Assembly: GCF_004770105.1 (NCBI RefSeq)
Contig: NZ_RQEY01000023.1
Location: forward strand, 228,650 to 292,649
DNA length: 64,000 nucleotides
Direction: 5' to 3'
DNA from: Leptospira andrefontaineae
GTDB lineage: Bacteria; Spirochaetota; Leptospiria; Leptospirales; Leptospiraceae
Of the stretch, positions 17,372 through 26,828 are shown piece by piece (within the stretch, counting starts at the first letter, position 1; each line of letters starts with the position of its first letter). Position numbers and translations under genes: made by a program. A model generated the notes under the pieces. It did not search any database and was not told where the DNA came from. It saw only the letters and a list, made by a program, of their open reading frames with translations.

Positions 17372-18970
17372 ATGGAAAATATCCTAGTTGAATACGTTTA
17401 TTTGATTTTGATCATCCTTGGATTGGTTGTGATCGCAAATCGACTCGGACTTGCTTATCCGATTGTCCTTTTGATCGGAGGACTCGTTGTAAGTACAATT
17501 CCATTCTTCCAAAATATTACCATCACACCGGAGCTTGTTTTTTTAATTTTTCTTCCTCCTTTATTATATGAGGCCGCTTGGCAAATTTCTTGGAAAGAAT
17601 TTTGGAAATGGAGAAGGATCATTGCAGGTTTTGCATTTCCGATAGTCATCATCACTTCTTGTGTAATCGCTTTGATCTCTAGTTCGTTGATCCCTGGATT
17701 TACATTAGCGATTGGATTCTTATTAGGAGGTATCATTTCTCCTCCTGATTCTATTTCTTCCGTTACGATCATGAAGCAAACAAAAGCCCCCAAGTCTGCA
17801 ATAAGTGTCGCAGAAGGAGAAAGTTTGCTGAATGATGCTTCTTCTTTGATAGTATTTCGATTTGCTTTGGCAGCGGTGATTACCGGACAGTTTAATCTCC
17901 AAGAGGCAACTTTTAGTTTTGTTTGGGTGGTTATTGCAGGTTCATTCATCGGTTTGGCAGTTGGTCTTGTATTTTATGGGATACATAGTTGGCTTCCGCT
18001 TACTCCAAGTATTGAGATCGTTTTAACTTTTGTGACTCCATATTGTATGTATTATTTGGCGGAACATTTTCATGTTTCAGGAGTTCTTGCCGTGGTGTGT
18101 GGAGGACTTCTTCTTTCCAGCAAACGCCAAAGTTTGTTGAGTTATGCGAGTCGTATCCAAGGAGTGAATGTTTGGAATAGTATCGTATTTATTTTGAACG
18201 GATTGATCTTCTTATTGATCGGTTTGCAGTTGCCTTCTATCATAAATCAATTAGGAGATATTAGTTTAAAGAGCGCAATTCTATATGGAATATTGATCTC
18301 ATTGGCTTTAATCGTTACAAGGATCATCATTACACTTTTTACTTCCGGTTTTACTAGGATCATGAGCAATTTTATAGAAGTCTCGGAAGTGAATCCTGGA
18401 TGGAAGATCCCTCTTGTTTTAGGTTGGGCAGGGATTAGGGGAGTTGTATCCCTTGCTGCAGCACTTTCTATTCCATTATATACAATTGGAGAAACCCCAT
18501 TTCCCTATCGAAATTTGATCTTGTTTATCACTTTCATCGTGATCTTAACTACTATGATCTTTAATGGACTAACTCTTCCCTGGTTGATCCGAAAATTGAA
18601 CGTAATGGATTTCCAAACTCCTATTCCTGTTCATAGACAAGAAGTGATGATACAAAAAAAGTTAGCAACAGAATCACTTCATTATTTAGAGGAGAAAAAT
18701 AAAACAGGCGCTCGCAAAAATAAACATCTCAAAAATCTAATTTCTCGTTTGAAAACAGAATTAGGATATTTTGAAGAAGAACTGAAGGGAATGTCAGGAA
18801 CCCATAGGGGAGAAAGAAAAGAATATGGAGATGTATATTTAGAACTTCTTCAATTCCAAAGAGATGTTTTGAACGATCTAAATCATGATTCGGGATTCGA
18901 CGAAGAAGTGATCCGCAAATACCATGCGCTTATAGATATAGAAGAATTTAAAACCAGAGAAAGTGACTGA
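17372..18970 (+). CDS. CPA1-family Na+/H+ antiporter
   Basis: A 532-residue inner-membrane protein with about twelve transmembrane segments in the first 410 residues, followed by a charged cytoplasmic tail of about 120 residues. The family signatures are FLIFLPPLLYEAAW in TM3-4, SPPDSISSV in the first unwound segment, and VAEGESLLNDASSLIVFR containing the ion-binding ND pair of TM5-6 (usually ESLLNDA in NhaP/NHE). A later GWAGIRGVVSLAAALSIP matches the conserved Arg-bearing helix. It exchanges Na+ or K+ for protons in pH and salt balance. AGGA stands 5 bases before the ATG. It is convergent with the efflux operon. Confidence 0.9.
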   Translation: MENILVEYVYLILIILGLVVIANRLGLAYPIVLLIGGLVVSTIPFFQNITITPELVFLIFLPPLLYEAAWQISWKEFWKWRRIIAGFAFPIVIITSCVIALISSSLIPGFTLAIGFLLGGIISPPDSISSVTIMKQTKAPKSAISVAEGESLLNDASSLIVFRFALAAVITGQFNLQEATFSFVWVVIAGSFIGLAVGLVFYGIHSWLPLTPSIEIVLTFVTPYCMYYLAEHFHVSGVLAVVCGGLLLSSKRQSLLSYASRIQGVNVWNSIVFILNGLIFLLIGLQLPSIINQLGDISLKSAILYGILISLALIVTRIIITLFTSGFTRIMSNFIEVSEVNPGWKIPLVLGWAGIRGVVSLAAALSIPLYTIGETPFPYRNLILFITFIVILTTMIFNGLTLPWLIRKLNVMDFQTPIPVHRQEVMIQKKLATESLHYLEEKNKTGARKNKHLKNLISRLKTELGYFEEELKGMSGTHRGERKEYGDVYLELLQFQRDVLNDLNHDSGFDEEVIRKYHALIDIEEFKTRESD

Positions 18971-18984
18971 TCTCTTTCTCTGGT
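18953..18984. terminator. Hairpin terminator at the antiporter/efflux operon junction
   Basis: An 11-bp perfect stem (ACCAGAGAAAG / CTTTCTCTGGT) with a 10-base loop overlaps the antiporter stop codon and lies between two convergent genes. On the minus strand it is followed by TTTTAAATT, so it mainly fits termination of the efflux operon. Confidence 0.65.
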
Positions 18985-18994
18985 CTTCTCGGGA

Positions 18995-20611
18995 TTACTT
19001 GTTTAGAATAGGCGCAGTTAAATTCTTATTTTGGGAATTATCCTCTTCTGCATTTACGTCAATTCCTCCTGCTGGATCAGGTTTTTTAGAATTAGAAAAA
19101 TCGAATATATTGAAAGGTTGGATCTCATCGTCTCCAGGCAATTGTGCGTTTTTCCAGCCACCGCCCAATGCTCTGATCAATCTTACAGATGCTCTGTTTA
19201 ATTCAGTCTTAACTAGGATTGCATCTATACGAGCGTCCAGAGTATTTACTTGAGCATAGATCAATTCCAAACTATTACTTAGGCCCCCTTTATACAAGGC
19301 CATTGTCATATTTTGCACTTGTGATGCTGCTTCTACTGCTTGCTCCTGCCTTTGCGATTGTTCCGACATGTATGTAGTTTCCGTAAGTCCATTCTCCACT
19401 TCTCTAAAAGCGTTTAAAACTGTGGAACGATAGACATCTTCGGTTTCTCTATAGGCAGACCAGGCTTGTTGTAATTGAGCTCTACGATATCCACCTTGAA
19501 AAATGGGAAGAGAAACTGTGGAGCCGTAAGACCAAAAACTATTTGCAAGTTGGACTAGGTTGACTCCTCCTTCGAATCCTCCACCGGCGCTAAACGAAAT
19601 ACTTGGAAAATATGCAGCACGAGCTATACCTATATTACGATTTGCTATTGCCATTTTACGTTCCATAGAAGCGATATCAGGTCTACGCTCTAGTAAGGTA
19701 GAAGGAAGAGTAGCTGGAACCTTGAACGCAACAACTTGGACCTCTTCTACCGGAGGGATGTTAAATCCCGTAGGAGCTCTATTGAGTAAGATCGCAATCG
19801 CATTCTCCGTTACTCTCATCTTAGATTGTATGTCTAAACGTTTTGCTTGGGTGCTGGACAGAAGATACTGTGCTCTCTGCACATCCAGTTCAGGCGCGAT
19901 ACCACCTTTATATCTTTCATTTACAAGATTTAAGGACTGCTCATAAAATTCAATGGATTGGCGGTATGTTGTATCCTGAGCATTTAAACCTCTAAAAGTA
20001 AAATAATCAGCAGCAAGTTCCGCTTGCAAACTCAATCGAGCTAAAGCAAAATCAGCAGCAACTGACTGTGCATTATAAATTTGTGCTCTTGTAGAATTTC
20101 TGATAGAAGACCAAAAGTCAGGTTCCCAAGAAGCAATTCCTCCTAAAGATGCAGTTCCTTCTTGGTTTGCTTCTCCCGCTCCTCTAAAAAGACGATTGTC
20201 TGATTGCCTATTATTGGATCCGCTAAGCCCAACTCCTAAATGAGGGATTAATTGGGATCGAACTTTGAGCATTGCATCTCTTGCTTGCACAAATCTTTCT
20301 GCGGCAGCTTGCAAATCTGGATTCGCGGCGATTGCTTGTTCTTCTAATTTGTTTAATACAGGATCATTAAAAAGTTTCCACCAATCTGCTTGTATTGCTT
20401 CTCCTTCGGAAGGATTTGCTTTTACAAAAGGACCTGATCCGCTCCAAGAATCCGGGACCACATAGTCCGGACTTAGATACTTAGGAGCAAGATCAAATGC
20501 TGGACCATTCAAACAAGAAACCAATAAGACTGCCAATGATAAGAGAGAGATCCATCGTCCTAAGACGATGTCTCGCTCTTTCGTTTTATATATTTTTCGA
20601 GATCGGTTCAT
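18995..20611 (-). CDS. RND efflux outer-membrane lipoprotein (TolC/NodT family)
   Basis: A 538-residue outer-membrane channel subunit. The signal region ends in VLLVSC, a lipobox, as in OprM/NodT proteins. Two OEP repeats follow: DPVLNKLEEQAIAANPDLQAAAERFVQARDAMLKVRSQL near residue 85 and the second around residue 300 (RRPDIASMERKMAIANRNIGIARAAYFPSISFS), both typical of the coiled-coil barrel. The C-terminus is Asp/Asn-rich. It is the last gene of a three-gene operon and overlaps the membrane fusion gene by 4 bases (ATGA). It would carry drugs, bile-like compounds or other toxic molecules out of the cell; the substrate cannot be read from sequence. Confidence 0.9.
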   Translation of the reverse strand: MNRSRKIYKTKERDIVLGRWISLLSLAVLLVSCLNGPAFDLAPKYLSPDYVVPDSWSGSGPFVKANPSEGEAIQADWWKLFNDPVLNKLEEQAIAANPDLQAAAERFVQARDAMLKVRSQLIPHLGVGLSGSNNRQSDNRLFRGAGEANQEGTASLGGIASWEPDFWSSIRNSTRAQIYNAQSVAADFALARLSLQAELAADYFTFRGLNAQDTTYRQSIEFYEQSLNLVNERYKGGIAPELDVQRAQYLLSSTQAKRLDIQSKMRVTENAIAILLNRAPTGFNIPPVEEVQVVAFKVPATLPSTLLERRPDIASMERKMAIANRNIGIARAAYFPSISFSAGGGFEGGVNLVQLANSFWSYGSTVSLPIFQGGYRRAQLQQAWSAYRETEDVYRSTVLNAFREVENGLTETTYMSEQSQRQEQAVEAASQVQNMTMALYKGGLSNSLELIYAQVNTLDARIDAILVKTELNRASVRLIRALGGGWKNAQLPGDDEIQPFNIFDFSNSKKPDPAGGIDVNAEEDNSQNKNLTAPILNK

Positions 20612-21822
20612 TTGGATGCTACTGGTTCAAGTTTTGAACCTTCTTTTTTAGAAGTATTCATATCCGAATATCCGTTTCTTGGCTCTACCACTCTTACTTG
20701 ATCTCCTTCCAACAAAGAAGCAGAAGGGTTATTCACGATCCGATCGTTCGTGCTAACTCCATCTCTTACTTCTATTATAGAATCTATGATCTTATTTACA
20801 GTGATCGGTTTGAAATGTACCTTATTGTCCTGTGTGATCGTTGCGACTTGAGTGCCATTTTCATCAAATACCAAGGAACTGGAAGGTATTGTTAAAAGAT
20901 CTTTCTTAACGGGAGCAGTGAGGGTCACTTGTGCGTAAGAACCCGGCCATAAGGATCTGTCCTTATTATCTATGGTAAATTCTGCAATTACAGTTCTCAT
21001 ATTCAAATCGAACCCCTTAGAGATAGTAAGGAAATTCGCTATGAATTTTCGATTCGGGAATTGTTGCACGGTGAGTTCTGCGGATAATCCAGGTTTTAAC
21101 AAGTAGGCGAATGTTCCCGGCACAGAAACGAATAAACGCATTTTATGGATATCCGCCACGGTAAATAAGTTAGAAGGTGTTTTGCTATCGTCAATATTTC
21201 CTTCTTGGGTTACGTAATCTCCTACGTTTATATTTCTTTGGATCACAACTCCATTAAAAGGAGCAACTATCGTTTTAAAATTGATCCTGGCCTTATACTT
21301 ATCCACATTTTTCTCTGCGGATTTCAGTTTAGCTTCTTCCGAATTTTTATCGGCTACCGCCACGGAAATGGACTGTTCCGAAACTGCATGAGAACTTCTT
21401 AATGCTAGATATCTATCGGCAGTAACTGCTGCCAGTTTGTATTTTGCCTTTTGAGAATCGAAGTCTGCTTCTGCCTGTGCATATTCCGCATCCAATGCAG
21501 GGACCTTAATACGAGCTAGTACGTCTCCTTCTTTTACTTCTGCTCCGTAATCTTTATACCACATCTTCACGTAACCTGGAACCTGAGCATAAATGACTGC
21601 TTCGTACCATGCTCGAACTGTTCCTGGAAGAGTGATCGTTTCCAAAGGGTTAGGTGGTGTCGGACTTACTACGGAAACATTTGGAATGGATGCTTCCAAG
21701 GCTTCCTTTCTGAATTCTTCCGCGCTATGTATCTGTTGATAGAATATATAGCTCAGGAATATAACTCCGACTGAGATTGAAGATAGTGTTACAAGTTTCT
21801 TTTTAGGTACTGTTGGAATCAT
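20608..21822 (-). CDS. RND efflux periplasmic adaptor (membrane fusion protein)
   Basis: A 404-residue HlyD/AcrA-type adaptor. It has an N-terminal membrane anchor (residues 10-28) and a first lipoyl half (PGTVRAWYEAVIYAQVPGYVKMWYKDYGAEVKEGDVLA). A short alpha-hairpin (residues 115-180) is followed by the second lipoyl half (INFKTIVAPFNGVVIQRNINVGDYV), a beta-barrel (MRLFVSVPGTFAYLLKPGLSAEL) and a membrane-proximal domain. It links the inner-membrane RND pump to the TolC-like channel. It overlaps both neighbours by 4 bases, so the three proteins are translationally coupled. There is no clear lipobox, so it is probably anchored by the helix. Confidence 0.9.
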   Translation of the reverse strand: MIPTVPKKKLVTLSSISVGVIFLSYIFYQQIHSAEEFRKEALEASIPNVSVVSPTPPNPLETITLPGTVRAWYEAVIYAQVPGYVKMWYKDYGAEVKEGDVLARIKVPALDAEYAQAEADFDSQKAKYKLAAVTADRYLALRSSHAVSEQSISVAVADKNSEEAKLKSAEKNVDKYKARINFKTIVAPFNGVVIQRNINVGDYVTQEGNIDDSKTPSNLFTVADIHKMRLFVSVPGTFAYLLKPGLSAELTVQQFPNRKFIANFLTISKGFDLNMRTVIAEFTIDNKDRSLWPGSYAQVTLTAPVKKDLLTIPSSSLVFDENGTQVATITQDNKVHFKPITVNKIIDSIIEVRDGVSTNDRIVNNPSASLLEGDQVRVVEPRNGYSDMNTSKKEGSKLEPVASK

Positions 21823-24800
21823 TTGGAACTTTCCTTTTGGATTTTTGCACGGTTATTATAGATGATCGCATAGATACAAGGTACGAAGAATAGTGTAGCG
21901 AATGTAGCAACTGCCAATCCTCCGATCACTGCTCTACCTAATGGAGCATTTTGAGAATTACTTATGGACATTGGCACCATTCCTATGATCATCGCGGAGG
22001 CAGTCATAAGCACAGGTCTGATCCTGGAATATCCCGCTTCAATAGCGGCTCTTACTGCGTCTCCATGAACTTCTAAACGATCCCTTGCATAAGAAACTAC
22101 TAATATAGAGTTTGCAGTCGCTGTTCCCATACACATGATCGCCCCTGTTAGTGCAGGCACTGATATATATGTGCGAGTTAGGAATAAGGACCAAGCAATC
22201 CCAGCTAATGCACCCGGCAACGCGGTGATGATGATAAACGGATCAGTCCAAGACTGGAAGTTTACCACGATCAAAAGATAAACCAGAAGAATTGCTACAA
22301 AAAGTCCTCCGATCAACTCTATGTAGGCACTTCTCATAGTCTCTGCCTGACCTAAGATCTCAATTGCAGCTCCTCTTGGGAGTTCGCTCTTCATAGAGTC
22401 CATGATCTTTTGAGCATCGCTCAAAACTCCACCTAGGTCTCTACCTTCCGCGGAAACATACACGTCGATTAGAGGTAAAAGGTTTTGGTGAGTTACTAAA
22501 CCGGGAGTTCCTGTCGGGGTGACATTTGCTACGTTACCTAATAACTGTATTCCATTTTCTGAATTATCTTGTAAGTCTCCTCGATTGACTGGAACAGTAA
22601 GCAGATCTTCTGTTCTTCTCATCTGAGGTTGAGGCACATAGATATTGATCTGGTAAGATAGACCGGTTTTACGATCCATCCAATACTCTTGGTCTATTTG
22701 TTGGCTTCCCGAAGTTGCGAGTAACATATTTTCTGCAACTGATTTCATAGGAAGATCGAGGTTGATCCCTAAACTTCTATTTCCATCTACAAGAAGAGTA
22801 GGTGTGCTCATCGTTTGTTGGATCACAACATCTGCCGCACCAGGGATCGTTTTCAATTTACCCTGAAGTTTTTGAGCAAATTCAAAATTCTTTTCCAGAT
22901 CCATTCCATTGATCTGAATATCGATTGGAGAAGGTGAGCCGAAGTTTAAGATCTTTGCAGTCAAGTCCGCAGGTTGGAATGTGAACACTGTTCCCGGATA
23001 AAGTTCGCTTAATCCTTTTCTTAGAGTTTGTCTGTAATCCCAAACAGGAGACTCTTCATCTATTAAAGAAATCGTTAAGTCACAATCTTGAGAACCGATT
23101 GTAGGAGTAGGGATGAATGCGAGGTTATGAGGTCCTACAGGAAGACCACAATTACTCAAAACACTCTCCACCTTACCCGGAAGTAATTTTTTAATATCTT
23201 CCGAAACTAAAGTGGCAATCCTTCCGGAAACTTCTATCCTAGTTCCTAAAGGTGCACGCATATGCATCTGTAAGGTTCCTGCTTTGATCTCAGGGAAGAA
23301 GTCTCTACCATTCAAATAGAATAGAAGAAGAGAACCGGTCGCTATCGCTAAGAATATCTTCACAAATCTTTTACGATCTGCTATTACTTTCTGTAGAAGA
23401 ATATAATAACGTTCTCTGAATTCAGTGAAGTTACGCTCGAATCCCTTTTGAAAGCGGATTAAGAAATCAATCCATTCTCCAAGGAAAGCGAAACGAGAGT
23501 TTGTTTTCTTGGTAGAAGTCGGGATTATATGATGTTTTGCCGCTGCTTTGGAATGTGATCCATGTTTATTATTCTCTGGAGAATGATGAGCAGTTAGCAA
23601 ATATTTTGCCATTGTAGGAACAAGAGTCCTGGAAAGAATGAAGGAAGCGATCATTGCGAGTGCCACCGCTTCTGCCATTGGCTTGAACAACCAACCAGAA
23701 ACCCCGCTTAATTGAAAGAGAGGGAACCAAACGATTACGATCGCAAAAGTGGCTACGAATGTAGGGATAACGATCTCGTTTGCAGCATCTATGATCGCTT
23801 TCTCTAATGGTTTACCCATCTCGATATGAGTATCTATATTCTCTATCATTACAGTGGCATCATCCACAAGGATACCTACTGCTAAGGCCAAACCTCCCAA
23901 TGTCATTACATTGATAGATTCTCCAATCAAATGGAGACCGATGATGGAACTTAAAAGAGAAAGAGGAATTGAAGTAGCGATAATTGTAGTCGCTCTCCAG
24001 GAACCTAAAAAGAGTAAGACTACAAGTCCGGTTAGACCTGCAGCTAATATCATTTCATGGACAACGTTCTCTATAGAATCCTTAACAAAGATAGAAGCAT
24101 CGTTTAATAGTTTGATTTCTACATCATCTGGAGAAATTTCTTTGATCCTTGGCATGGTTTTACGAATTCCGTCTACCACGTCCAGAGTGGATGCATCCCC
24201 ACTTTTCATCACAACGATCAATACTGATTGTTTTCCATCTACAAGAACTGAGTTCAATTGTGGAGGGCCGCCAAGTGCAACATTTGCAACATCCCTCATA
24301 AAGAATGTGCTATTCCCGACTCTCTTGATTGGAATATTATTAAAATCTTCTACTTGGATCGGGATTGCATTGGTCATCACCATCCAGTCGGTTTTGCCGA
24401 TTTTCTGGTCTCCTGCAGGTAACACAGCGCTTTGCTCATTAAACGCTTTGAATACATCCATAGGGGACAGGTTCCTAGACAAAAGTTTTTGCTTATCAAG
24501 TGAGACAAGCAATTGCATAGGAGTTCCTCCATAAGGCTGAGGAATGATTGCGCCAGGAATGGTAACTAATAGGGAACGTATCCTCATGAATGCGAGGTTA
24601 TAAAGTTCTGCAGGAGTCATCTTCTCCGATGTAACTTGTAACATCGCGACCGGAACAGAAGAGGCCTCCAACCTCATGATCATAGGAGGAGAAATATCCG
24701 GAGGCAAGGACGTGACTACTGTCTGCGAAATCGCAGCCACCTCCGCTTCTGCACCTGCAAGATCAGTATGAGGTTGTAATTCAATATTTATAATACTACT

Positions 24801-25067
24801 TCCGTAATAGGATCTGCTATTAATACTCTTGATCCCTTCTACGGTACTGGTTAATGCCCTTTCGAAAAAGTAAGTAATCCTTCCGGCGACATCTTCAGGA
24901 AGCATACCTTGGTATCCCCATACTACAGAGATCACAGGTATCTTGATGTTTGGAAAAACATCCGTAGGTGCCTTGAAAATAGATTGTATCCCGAAGAATA
25001 GGATTAGAATAGCGAGGACCACGAAGGTGTAGGGTCTTTTTAGAGCAATGAGAACGATTTCATTCAT
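21819..25067 (-). CDS. RND efflux pump inner-membrane transporter
   Basis: A 1082-residue proton-driven pump of the AcrB/MexB superfamily, within the usual 1030-1080 length. TM1 is followed by a pore domain; the TM4 segment LGGLALAVGILVDDATVMIEN has the Asp-Asp pair needed for proton relay in HAE-type pumps. A twelve-helix plan is visible, with the repeat of the fold starting near residue 575. TM12-proximal ALTGAIMCMGTATANSILVVSYARDR and PVLMTASAMIIGMVPMSI are typical. An insertion rich in His, Ser and Lys around residues 495-525 lies in the central cytoplasmic loop. It is the first gene of the operon, divergent from a membrane-bound AraC regulator 76 bases away. Confidence 0.92.
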   Translation of the reverse strand: MNEIVLIALKRPYTFVVLAILILFFGIQSIFKAPTDVFPNIKIPVISVVWGYQGMLPEDVAGRITYFFERALTSTVEGIKSINSRSYYGSSIINIELQPHTDLAGAEAEVAAISQTVVTSLPPDISPPMIMRLEASSVPVAMLQVTSEKMTPAELYNLAFMRIRSLLVTIPGAIIPQPYGGTPMQLLVSLDKQKLLSRNLSPMDVFKAFNEQSAVLPAGDQKIGKTDWMVMTNAIPIQVEDFNNIPIKRVGNSTFFMRDVANVALGGPPQLNSVLVDGKQSVLIVVMKSGDASTLDVVDGIRKTMPRIKEISPDDVEIKLLNDASIFVKDSIENVVHEMILAAGLTGLVVLLFLGSWRATTIIATSIPLSLLSSIIGLHLIGESINVMTLGGLALAVGILVDDATVMIENIDTHIEMGKPLEKAIIDAANEIVIPTFVATFAIVIVWFPLFQLSGVSGWLFKPMAEAVALAMIASFILSRTLVPTMAKYLLTAHHSPENNKHGSHSKAAAKHHIIPTSTKKTNSRFAFLGEWIDFLIRFQKGFERNFTEFRERYYILLQKVIADRKRFVKIFLAIATGSLLLFYLNGRDFFPEIKAGTLQMHMRAPLGTRIEVSGRIATLVSEDIKKLLPGKVESVLSNCGLPVGPHNLAFIPTPTIGSQDCDLTISLIDEESPVWDYRQTLRKGLSELYPGTVFTFQPADLTAKILNFGSPSPIDIQINGMDLEKNFEFAQKLQGKLKTIPGAADVVIQQTMSTPTLLVDGNRSLGINLDLPMKSVAENMLLATSGSQQIDQEYWMDRKTGLSYQINIYVPQPQMRRTEDLLTVPVNRGDLQDNSENGIQLLGNVANVTPTGTPGLVTHQNLLPLIDVYVSAEGRDLGGVLSDAQKIMDSMKSELPRGAAIEILGQAETMRSAYIELIGGLFVAILLVYLLIVVNFQSWTDPFIIITALPGALAGIAWSLFLTRTYISVPALTGAIMCMGTATANSILVVSYARDRLEVHGDAVRAAIEAGYSRIRPVLMTASAMIIGMVPMSISNSQNAPLGRAVIGGLAVATFATLFFVPCIYAIIYNNRAKIQKESSK

Positions 25068-25143
25068 TTTGTTTCCTCATATATTAGTAGCATTTAAGGT
25101 GGAGAAAATCGTCCCGGTTTATAAGTTTGGACAGGAATCTTGA

Positions 25144-26718
25144 ATGATCAATATGTCTAGAAATAAAGTATTTCTGATTTGGATCCTGATTTTAGGAATT
25201 TCTACCCAGATCTATTCCCAAGGGGATGAGAAGAAGGTGGGGCATCTTCGTATCCTGGGCTCAGACCAAACTCATTGGAAGCAGATTGATGATTTTTCAG
25301 TGCTTGTAGATTGGGGATTTTATCCGGACCCAATTGATCTACGCTTTAGGATTGGTAATTTGCCTGAGGAATCCAAGACAGAATTCCTGATCTTTCCTTG
25401 GAGTCTTCTGGATTCAGTCCAGGTCTGTGATCTAAAAGGAGACTGTTTGCAGGCCGGATTTATTCATCCGGTCAATGAATGGCTGATCCCTGGGATATTC
25501 CCTGTTTTTCCTCTCAGAAAATTCCTGGAGGAAAGCCAAGAGATCGATATTAGGATACAGTCTAGGAATTATATACTTTCAGAAGTTCGTTTAGTAAGCG
25601 CAGAAGAGTTATATTCTATCTCTACAGTCTACTCTGGGATTGTATTTTCACTTCTTGCGCTTGTGATCGTTCAGATCGCTTATTTAATCAATTCTTATAT
25701 TCGTCTTCGTTCCAAATGGATCTTATATCAGATCTTGTTTTCTTTTGGTATAGGTCTTACATTTTTATTCGTATCCGGGATCGCTTCCAGATATCTTTTT
25801 CCGGGATTTGGTTTTCCTCTTTCTTTAGGGAAGAAGATCATGATAGGTTATCTGATCATTTCAGGAACTCTTTGGGTTTCTCATTTTCTAAAGATCAGGC
25901 AGAATTTCAAACCGGTTTGGTACTTCTATAATTCGGTAAATATTCTGACCGCGATCATGATTGCCTTAAGTTTTACTAAATTCCCGAGGCAGTTCATTTC
26001 TCGCTCTTTTACTATTTTCTATTTGGCTGTGACTGGGACGGCGATCGTTCTCAGTTTAGTTGCAACAAAAAGAAAGACCATCCAGACTCGCTGGTTTGTG
26101 TTTGGAATGTTCTCTTTACTTGCGATAGAATTACTAAATATTATTTCATATAAGGCATTCTTTTCCTTCGATGGAAAAAGTTTCTTATTTTTTATAACAT
26201 TCTTCGTTCCGATAAACATATTCCTGACAAGTCGTTCCGTTCGTACAAGGATCCGAGAATTAGAACATGAAATTTTATTAAGGAGAGAAGAACTCAGGAA
26301 TTTCCATGTGGATAAAACATCCTCGGACATATCCGGAAAGAAAAAATCTACAATCCTGGGTATCAATGTAGAAGATACTCTGGCCCGATTGAATAAACTT
26401 TTGGATGAGGACAAGATCTATTTAGAGGAAGAATTGAGGATCAGTGATCTTGCTGCAGTCTTAGGATTATCCGTACATCAGGTTTCAGAACTTCTCAACC
26501 AAGTTTTGAATATTTCTTTTCCCGATCTGCTTAAAAAATACAGAATAGAAGAAGCTAAGCGGATTATTCTAAATGATCCTTCTGCAAATATATTGGATCT
26601 GGCATTCTCTGTGGGTTTCCAATCCAAGTCTTCCTTCTATGATACTTTTAAGAAGCATACTGGACAAACCCCTCAAGAATTTAAAAAATCGGCTTCGCCT
26701 GACTCTTCTGAAGAATAA
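25144..26718 (+). CDS. Membrane-bound AraC-family regulator with 7TM-DISM-like sensor
   Basis: A 524-residue protein. A signal peptide (residues 5-25) is followed by an extracytoplasmic beta-rich domain to about 155 and seven transmembrane helices between about 160 and 365. A cytoplasmic coiled helix comes next, and an AraC DNA-binding domain at about 420-515 (ISDLAAVLGLSVHQVSELLNQVLNISF, then ILDLAFSVGFQSKSSFYDTFKKHTGQTPQEF). The order beta-domain, 7TM, output is that of 7TMR-DISM receptors. It can thus read an outside signal and bind DNA without a kinase. It is divergent from the RND operon, which makes that operon its likely target. ATG at 25144 has AGGA 7-8 bases before it. Confidence 0.85.
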   Translation: MINMSRNKVFLIWILILGISTQIYSQGDEKKVGHLRILGSDQTHWKQIDDFSVLVDWGFYPDPIDLRFRIGNLPEESKTEFLIFPWSLLDSVQVCDLKGDCLQAGFIHPVNEWLIPGIFPVFPLRKFLEESQEIDIRIQSRNYILSEVRLVSAEELYSISTVYSGIVFSLLALVIVQIAYLINSYIRLRSKWILYQILFSFGIGLTFLFVSGIASRYLFPGFGFPLSLGKKIMIGYLIISGTLWVSHFLKIRQNFKPVWYFYNSVNILTAIMIALSFTKFPRQFISRSFTIFYLAVTGTAIVLSLVATKRKTIQTRWFVFGMFSLLAIELLNIISYKAFFSFDGKSFLFFITFFVPINIFLTSRSVRTRIRELEHEILLRREELRNFHVDKTSSDISGKKKSTILGINVEDTLARLNKLLDEDKIYLEEELRISDLAAVLGLSVHQVSELLNQVLNISFPDLLKKYRIEEAKRIILNDPSANILDLAFSVGFQSKSSFYDTFKKHTGQTPQEFKKSASPDSSEE

Positions 26719-26738
26719 TTGGGAAGGTTAAAATAAGA

Positions 26739-26775
26739 AGTTTCGAAAAAGAAAAACATTCTCTTTTTCGAAACT
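26739..26775. terminator. Bidirectional hairpin terminator
   Basis: A 14-bp perfect stem (AGTTTCGAAAAAGA / TCTTTTTCGAAACT) with a 9-base loop sits between the convergent AraC and LNS2 genes. Runs of A and T within the arms give it U-rich ends in both directions. Confidence 0.75.
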
Positions 26776-26828
26776 ATTGATTAATAGATCAATACCAATT
26801 GATCAATTCAACATTCGGATAAAATTAC

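Noticed and set aside
23854..24534. A 226-residue frame antisense to the RND pump gene
   Set aside because: It is a shadow frame: the RND protein is fully conserved across this stretch on the other strand, and the antisense product has no recognisable domain or ribosome site.
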